Origin: Ricordea florida
Taxonomy: Eukaryota; Cnidaria; Anthozoa; Corallimorpharia; Ricordeidae
Assembly: GCA_949710005.1 (NCBI GenBank)
Contig: OX453287.1
Span: 5,467,122 to 5,531,121 of the forward strand
Direction of reading: 5' to 3'
DNA: 64,000 nucleotides
Below the pieces are notes generated by a model that did no database searches, had not been told where the DNA came from, and saw only the letters and a list, made by a program, of their open reading frames with translations. This document shows, in pieces, positions 51,701-60,700 of this stretch. Within the stretch, counting starts at the first letter, position 1. Each line of letters starts with the position of its first letter. The position numbers and the translations under genes were made by a program.

Positions 51701-54700
51701 AGCACTGGAGATCTGAATAAGTGGCATGCCACATTAAAAAATGCCTTTGGGCCTGGACATTTAGCTCCAATGGAATTTTCTCAAGACAGAAATATAGGAA
51801 CATTTGGAAGTGAAAGATACATTTAAAACTTTTTCGGGCTAACTCCCAAACTGTAAAACATGGCCGACAAACACTGATTACCCGTACATATAGTGCATGT
51901 ACAATGTAAAAATCTCATTTTTTTTTTTGGAGGAGGGGAGGATGGTATTTTCCCTGCCTGAGTAGAAAAAAACCTTGTCTGTAAATTCCAGAATAAACCT
52001 CAAAGTTAGTTAGTAAGAGGTATTTATGGAGTATGGATGAAAGTCAAAATTACACAAAAACAGCACAGCTTCCCTTTGACAAACTGTGCTACATTAGTGG
52101 TTAACAAATCAATCTAACAATTATTCATTCACTTCCACAAAAAGAACTTGATTTATTTGCATCGCACACATGCAGAATCCCCTAAATTCTACATGCAAGA
52201 ACAAGATATATGTACATATGCATTACTGACCATGCAAGAAGTCGAGATGACAACTAATAATTTCTTTTCGATGTTTTTGCCATCCGAGACAAAGCTGAGG
52301 TCAGTTAAAATGCAAGAAACGAATGAGGCCAATACCCAGTCATCTTAAATGAACAAGGTTGACCAATAAAGGCCAATTGATACAACATAGCCATTTTTTC
52401 GATTTATTTTATTTTCGTGGGAAATCCTGTGCAGGTATTAAAGCTACACGTGTGAACAATCAGAACTCAGGATTTGCATTATCTTGCCTACTTGCAGAAC
52501 CAGTCATATGGTAAAGTAATTAATTTTACTTAAGTTCTGAATTATCCTTTAGTTACTACCTTGAAACATCCAAGCCCTGCAGGATCTTCCATGAGTTTGT
52601 CAAATCCTACAGCCCAGCGACCAACCCGCCCATCAATGTTGGTCATATCACCTGGCAAGCTGCCCAGACTGTGTATACTCTGGGTGCTGGAGCTGATGCT
52701 TGCACAAGCGTTGAGTGACTTCTTGTTTGACGAATGCCCTATAACTGGCATGTGCCAAAAAAAAAACAACAGTACATTCCAGTACATAAGAAACTGCTTA
52801 AAGATAACCAAAGAGAAGAGCTAGGGAGCAGATTCAATTCGATGAGAGTGGAGAACTTGATACGGTGGTTATACAATGACCAACAAGGGCCACCAAGGCA
52901 ACAGGAATATAATGACAAGTTTATAGCAGGGTCCGAATTTAACCTTTTCCCAGGGGAGCCAACTGGCAACCAAACTAAAAATTTTGGTCACCAGATGGAA
53001 CGGTTTGGTTGCCAAAAACAAGGGTTGGTTTTTCGCCCCTGCGATATCCGCATTAGGAGAAGCAGCTGAAACAATACGGTGTAAGGTAAATATGGCAATT
53101 ATAAATTGTTGTTTCGTTTTTAATACTACAATTGTCCGCGGGAGCTTTATGTTTTCTTTTAAAAAAGCCCTTTTAACTTGGAATTTCAAATGCTGAGGGG
53201 ACAAAAGGTCAGTTGCCTACTGGTGACCAGTTCTAAAAATTCCTCTAAAATTCTAAAGCTCTAAAATTCTGGTCACCAACATCTAGATTTTTGGTCGCAT
53301 TGGCGACCAGTCAGTTGCAATTTCGGACCCTGTTTATAGTCTACAATAAGGCTGTAAAATATTCTCCAGTGGGCTACTGAACTGCAGTTATCTCTTTGCA
53401 AATGAATATATGAAAGACCATATATTTAAACTGTGGCGTAATATGTAATGACATTGATTGATGATCGCAATTATGTACACAACTTAAGCAGCTGTGAAAT
53501 TAAAGCCTGAAAAAATTCAGGCCTAAACGGATTCCCATTCAGGCCTGAATTTTTTTCAGGCTTTAATTTCACAGCTGCTTAAGTTGTGTACATAACTGCG
53601 ACGATCAATCAATGTCATTACAGTTATCTTTTTATCATGCATCAATAGAAATTAAAAGACTCTTTGTCAAATTTTGTTTCCATCAAACAGACTTGTTATT
53701 AACATTATGCAATACATTCACACAATAACACTGCTGTTAAACGGTAGCTGTACATGTGTGACATACACAACAACTTGTTAAGTACTGTTCTTATAATGAA
53801 ACACAACATGGCACACAGCACCAAAAATCACACAAAAAACTCAGTAGTACTCTTTGTTATACCCTTATGAAAATATGGTCTATTTTAAATCTATTTTATT
53901 CCTATTTTATACGCTGTTTTATTACTATCTTTTTTGTATTTTTTCCCTATTTTCAGGGACTATTTTAAAGCAATTTTTTATCTATTTTAAACCTATTATT
54001 TTGAAACAAAAAATAGTGAAAAATAGTCCAGATCTGTGTACTCAAAAATTCTCTAAATTAGCTTTAAAATAGCTTTAAAATAGCCTTAAAATAGTCTAAA
54101 ATGGGTATAAAATCTGATGAGAAAATAGTGTTAAAATAGTATGAATAAGACAAGCTGAAAATAAAATAGGTTGAAAATAGCCTTAAAATTGAAATAAAAC
54201 AGGGATAAAATTGGGATATAATAAGAAAAAACCTTGGACAATACGCTGAAAATAGTCTTAAAATAGACATAAAATATGAATAAAATAGTTTCAAAATAGG
54301 TGCCCTATTTTAAAAGTAGTTTATCCACAGAAAAAAACAGGTTTAAAATAGACATAAAATATGGATAAAATTGGGATAAGTAGGGAAAACCCTTGGGCCA
54401 TAAGCTGAAAATAGCCTTAAAATAGACATAAAACAGGGATAAAATAGTTTAAAAATAGTTGCCCCATTTTAAAACTGTTTAATATATGCCATGCAAGGTA
54501 AATAGTACTGCTAGTTCATAGATCCACAAATCAATTGGGTACAAAATAGCTTGAAAACAGGTAACATTATAGTTAAATTATTCGAAAAACCTTCCTTACA
54601 GACTAAAGTTTGCTCAAACTGTGGTACTTTACAATATCACCTGCATACATGTCAGGATGGTTTGAGACATATTACGGATCATATAAATTTTTCGGAGACT

Positions 54701-57700
54701 GTTTCAATTAATTGCACTGTTTTATTTTTTTCACTCCTTATGTAAGGCCAAAGTGATAAAAGGAAGTATAATACAAAGTAACATAGAAAAAAAACTCATG
54801 ATTAGGCAGTTAGCTAGCTGCAGTGGCTTTCTCTAGTTCCCCATCCTTTGCGTTTTGGGGGCTGTTGTACGTTTTCCTGTACTCTGAAATAAAAATAGAG
54901 CAAAAATTAACAGGCAATATTTTACACACCAATAAATTTATATTTTAATTACCTTTGTGAACAATATGATTTTGCTACTTGATTTTTTAAAATTAAGATT
55001 GATTGAACTATGCAACACCGTATCATTGAAAAGAATGCTATATTGTATTTTGGACCATTTTCTGTCAAACTTAAATTTTAACTTATAGGTTCTATAATCG
55101 CAAGCAATCTCAAACTTGTTTCGGTGTTGAGCTGTGTAACAAACGAACAAAGCAAATCTGTGTTTGATTGTTTCGGTCTTTCGCTCTTTAGTGACGCCTT
55201 TTCACACATGGTATCAAGATCTCTGAAAAAACTTTGGTCATAAGCTAGATATTGATCGCTGTTTATGCTCTAAAGCTAAGCCTATCTTTGAGCAACAGCT
55301 TGAAACTGCAGCCGATTCAAACAATTCTCTCATTCGAACGGCTTGCAGCTTTTCGATCAAACAGATTCCAGTCTCAATGAATTGCCCTTTCACGTTTCAA
55401 AATTGCCCTTTGAAATTGCCCAATTGCCCTTTGCCCTTTCACGTTTCAAAACAAAATATGACATTCAAAGCTTGCATTGACTAGCGCGCAGTTTGTCGGC
55501 TACTAATCAACCATCGTTTTCAACAGTTGTTACCAACGTTTATAGCATGTATTCCGTGATCACATTCTTAATATCAGCTTAAGATTTGTTACAGAATATG
55601 TGTTCAGTTTGAGATGAATTCCTCCTTGGAGACGAAACTTCGTGCGCGCTACAAGCCACCACAAACATTATTTCGCGAAGGTCCAAATCTCTTGGGATCA
55701 TTGATATATAGCTTTTACATTCATCGAATCATACCAGTACTTTTTAGGATTAAGGTACGATCTTACCTGATATGTAGTAGACTTGAAAGGTTGACGTTGA
55801 TGAAAATGAAGACAGAAGACTAAGAAAATTTGGAAAGAACGGTTGTTGAATTGATCGTTCAACTGCAGCCTGGTTCAACTGAGCGCATTGTGGCCTCGCT
55901 CTGAGCATTGGCATTCTTCTCTTCCCGCCACAAATTTCAAGCTGCTTATTGGTTCAAAGACTCGTATCCAGTTTTTGTCAGTCACATTTTGGGCTTGGTT
56001 GCTGTGCCGTTTGTGGGCGTTCGCTTTTCCTAAAAGAATGGACACAGGGGACGATTCTGGCTCCAAAAAGTGGTGATTTTAAGCTGAAGGTGAGCCTTCG
56101 TGTTCAACTCCTTGGCGAAGAAAGAAACTTAAACGAAAAATTCAAAGCAACCAAGAAGACGAGTTGTGTAACAATGAAATATCACAACATCAACCGGATT
56201 CCCAAGATCAAGATGCACGTAAACATGGACACGGCTCCACTTCAGATTTACAAAGTGACACATAAGTTGACGATATGATGCATACGATTCAAAGTGACAG
56301 TAGTTTTTCTAGCTTTTCGGACCACTTTTGTTTTGGTAAGCGTCATTTTCATTCTTTTCAGTCACGAGTTGAGCATAAATATTTTTGCGCAATTTTCACG
56401 TAATGCATATGCCAGCCTGTTTATCGAACCTTTAGAGAGATCTAGAGTAAAAATATTCCCACGTGGAGTTTTTTTTTTAAGTCACATAGGGCCTTGAGTG
56501 TATTCCTGAGTTAGAAATTAGAATTTAGAATTGTGGCAATACAATTTGTGTTAAAACTTTGTGCTATGAGTTAAGTGAATGAATGAATGAATGAATGAAT
56601 GTAGTGCTCAGGCCGCATGAGTTATTTTTCTATTTCAAATTTGCTGCATCCTCCATTACAACGTACAAACAATCTTTATTACAGCCCCCAAAACGAGTTT
56701 TTTTTTTTTTTGGCATCGGAGCAACTTCAAAATTATACCCTGGCCATTTTTGAACGTTTAAAATCTACTTTCCTACGTCAAAAATCAAGGCTTCAGAATC
56801 AACTCTCAATGATCTCAACTGAAAATTCTATGGGTTTTCATTGTGCTTGAAATCAATGCCGAAGAGCAATCATTATCATACTCCCACATCCTTATAGACT
56901 ATATCAGTAATTTTACTTATATAATTTTCTTTTGATACCAGATGACAGTGTTTCCTTAATTTCTGAAAATTTTGCTGATAACAAGTTCAATGAATTTGTC
57001 AGCTTGATGCAAGAGATACCAGCTAATGAAGAATTTCCTGAAGAGAGTAACACTGTGCATAAAGAAATCACGGATACCTACACGTATGCAGAAGAACTAG
57101 CCAGACCAATTGAGGAAATAGAAGTGGAAAAAGTGGCATTGGGTGTTGAAGAAACAAAAGATGAAGGCACAGAACTTGAATTGCTGTATGAATATACAGT
57201 AGCAGAATTACTGTTGGAGAAAGTTTAGCTCTTATCCCAAGGAAAATAATGCAGCGAAAGGATTGAACCAGTTCAAAGAATACTTCCAATGTCTTAAGCA
57301 TCCTATGAAAAAATGTATTTTCTATTTATTTTAGAAAAATGCCGTGAAGAAAAAGGAAAACAACTTGTTTCATTGATCATAAAAATGGAAATTCTCTTTG
57401 ATTGCACCATCATCATGTCTAAAGCTTGAGCAGAAACAGTTTTAAACCAATCAGCATATTTTTGGGGGGTGCTATTTTCTAACTGAACAATGATATGTTG
57501 CAAATGAATTTTGATTATCAGTAAATAAAATAGGAATAAAATATAGTTTCACTTGGCATGCATGTTATGTATAACATTGTGGGGTGTTTGTGATAAAACA
57601 GGATTAAAATAGACTATTTTATACATATTTTGCAATTTGGAGTAGAATCTCCCTAAAAAAAACAGGAATAAATCAGTCTATTTTAAGTCTATTTTACATC

Positions 57701-60700
57701 ATTCAAGGTTTTCATCAATAAAATAGGATTGTAATAGCCTATTTTATGTATATTTTCCAAAGGAACTGCCAATAACCTTTCCTTGCTGCAGAAAAATATA
57801 AATAAAATAGCCTATTTTATCACTGTTTTATACAGGAATACTGATATCAGAATGTAAAATTGGATTAAAATAGTAGACTATTTTTTCAGTTTGGTATGAG
57901 AAAATAGAGATAAAATATACCATCTTGTTAAAAATAGGTTTAAAATAAAACTAAAACACAAATAAAATAGATGCTCTATTTTCTCTTTCTGGTAAAATAG
58001 GAATAAAATATAGATCAGTGGGAAAAAAATAGGGGAAAAAATAGCTGTGATAGCATTAAAATAGTTATAAAATATGGATAAAATAGGATTGTTTTTGTAA
58101 GGGTTGAGACATTCTCATATCATCTTGGTAACAGAATGAATACAGTTAACCCTTTCACTACTAAAGCGGCCAAAAGCGGCCAACCAGAAATGGCCAATTT
58201 TTCCTAGAGCGGCCAAAAGCGGCCAACAGAAAAGGGTACAAAAAAATGCACTGTATTCCCCTGGTAAGGCGTTCTTTGTCATTACTTGTTGTTCGATTGT
58301 TAAGGGCAGATATAAACCAATCAAATCACACCAACTGCGCATACAAAACTATTGCCTGGGTCGAGTAGTGAAGGTCCGAATTTTGTCTTCGCTATGAAGA
58401 CGTACGTGCGTGAACCTACGCACCAACAGATTTGTATACAGGATTTTTCTAACGCAATAAAACACACCTAAATCCAGAAGGGTGAGCATTTCCTTCTTTT
58501 GTCTATTTGCTTATAAAAGAGGTTTAGTTATCTAGTTATAATATGTAGACATTCAGTCGTTTTGAACGTGCTCTAGACTTGTATTTTGCGTTTGTTTATC
58601 AGTATGGCTGCCCGGCGCTACGCTCAAATTGAAGTAACACAAGAAGAATACGATCCGCTTTTTGGTTCTGATGATGATAGTGATAGTAATTTAAGTTTTA
58701 GCGATGTGAATGTTGATGCTGACTTATCTGACATCGAAGTATAAGAATTTTCCGAAGAGGAAAGCGGTGAAAGTGAGTCTGAAGACAGTGAAAGCGAAAG
58801 TGACGAGTCGACCGCAAGTGTGAACCCAAATGGTCAAGAGACCTGCACGCTTTCGACATCGAGCCTTTTTCTGTCTCTCACGGTTTAAAGATTCCAGTAC
58901 CAATCGAAGCAAAAGCTGAAAAAATACATATTTTGGTTTCTTTTTTATGTATCTGTTTGTAATGCTTTTGTTCTTGAATCAGAACACGTTGGATCGAAGC
59001 GCGAATCGGTATATTTCAAGCTTGACCTCGCACAACAACTGATCGATGGTTTTTCGCAACGAAAACGAAAGCGTAGGTTGAACGAGGTTCCACCAAACCA
59101 TGCTGTCCCTCAAGATCAGCATGTTTCAGTTCGTATAGAGGGCAGAAAAAGAAAATGTGTTCAATGCATAGAGAGTGGGCGAAGAACACCCAAGGGCTAC
59201 AAAGTGGAAACGAGATACGGACCGGACCGGCTGTCACAGTGACTCCACTCAAGGTCACAAAACTTTCTTATTTATGAACACAAATCTGGCGGGATGAGCC
59301 GTTCTATTATGTTTTTCATATATTCTGACAATTTCTCTTGTTTTTCTGTAAAAAAGTAAGCTATATTGTGCTGGTTTTACAAATAAATTCTCATTCAACG
59401 TTTGACAATAGGCGCTGGAAATGGCGGCAAATTTGAATTTTTTTAATTACTTCTAATTTTATCTTAGATATCTTGTGAATCTAGGGAGAGTTGTCTTTAT
59501 TAATTCTTCAGACAAATAAATTGACTCCTTGGCTTCATGATTGTGTAGTTTATTGTGTGAAAGAAGGCTCTGAAACCTACTGAGCATGCATGTTTTGATT
59601 GAGTATCACAGCCATCTTTGATCCTTGATAATTGTTCAGGAAGATGGGGGGTTGGGGGTCATTAGCCTATAGTAGTGAAAGGGTTAATCCACATAAATTA
59701 AAATTATATTAGAATCATTTTGACAGAAATAGTACTGTTGCTGTATCTACCAGCCACACTTACCAATATCCGAATGAGCTAGGGACTGAAAGAAAAAACA
59801 AATGGATTATGAGATTGCAAAAGAGAAAACAAGTCATTAACTAGCAGAAACTTTCTTACCAACATCAGAACTAGTCATGATTAACCAAAATGTAAACACC
59901 CAAAAAGAAATATTACATGTAAGTAAATTCCTAATTTTGCACTTTACAGTGTACACTACCTGAGTTCCTATTGTCTCTCGAGTTTCTAAAAGAAGGCCAA
60001 GTTACAGTGTAGAGTATTTTCAAGGAGCCTCATTACAGAAACAGACAGATAATGCAGAAGTCAAACACAAGGTCAATGATCTGAGACATTTACACAACTT
60101 ACTATCACTCTGTCAATGTGAAAGGACAGGAACAACAGTGTACGTACAGTCCATTGAAATATAACCTGTTGTGAAATTTAATTCCTATCCAAAAATAGTC
60201 TTACAATTTTCAATCTTACTCAACAGTACAGCTGTGTTTTAATGATTCTTGAAACTGAAATAGCTGTGATTTAAAATCCCTGCCTATTGAAGTGATCTCA
60301 GTTATAACGGTAACTATTATTAAGCATCTGTGAAATACAATTTAAGAGCATGTGCATGTCAACAGAGCATCAATCAAATAAGTTACAGTTAATAAGAGTC
60401 TTTAATTTGTTAACCAGTGGAAGGTGTAGACGATACAGTACCGTAGGCATGAACAGAATTTGAGAATTTGCTCAGGTTCACCTGACATGTTGACATTGTT
60501 TACAGAAAACAGCAATGAAAAACAAAACACTGTTTCTTTAAACTACACCTATAAAAGGGTTGTAAATCATGTTTCAATTATATCATTTCCAAAGTTCAAT
60601 GGGAATCAATATGCAGGAATGCAAACTAATAAACAACTGCTTTGCCCAATTTCACGCATGAACAGTTTTTAATTCCATTTGCTCTTACTCATTTTCTAAA

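Larger units (their letters stand above)
53853..58105. mobile_element. 4.25-kb block bounded by TAAAATAG-rich arrays
   Basis: About 650 bp at the left (53853-54560) and 580 bp at the right (57520-58105) are packed with irregular TAAAATAG / CTATTTTA words at 10-20-bp spacing. The outer ends 'ACCCTTATGAAAATA' and 'TGTTTTTGTAAGGGT' are inverted. That is the layout of a large DNA transposon with subterminal binding-site arrays. Possible exons lie inside on both strands, but no transposase is recognised and no target duplication is clear. Confidence 0.45.
58150..59683 (+). mobile_element. Internally deleted piggyBac element, 1534 bp
   Basis: TTAA lies on both sides (58146-58149, 59684-59687), with the ends CCCTTTCACTACTA and TAGTAGTGAAAGGG. 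Inside are the start and the end of a piggyBac transposase but not the catalytic DDE core. The right end lies 80 nt from the RGS12 microexon. Confidence 0.85.

Noticed and set aside
54551..54745. Cys/His-rich frame suggesting a zinc finger
   Set aside because: Spacing does not fit a known zinc-binding pattern, the frame is short, and it is next to a low-complexity array.
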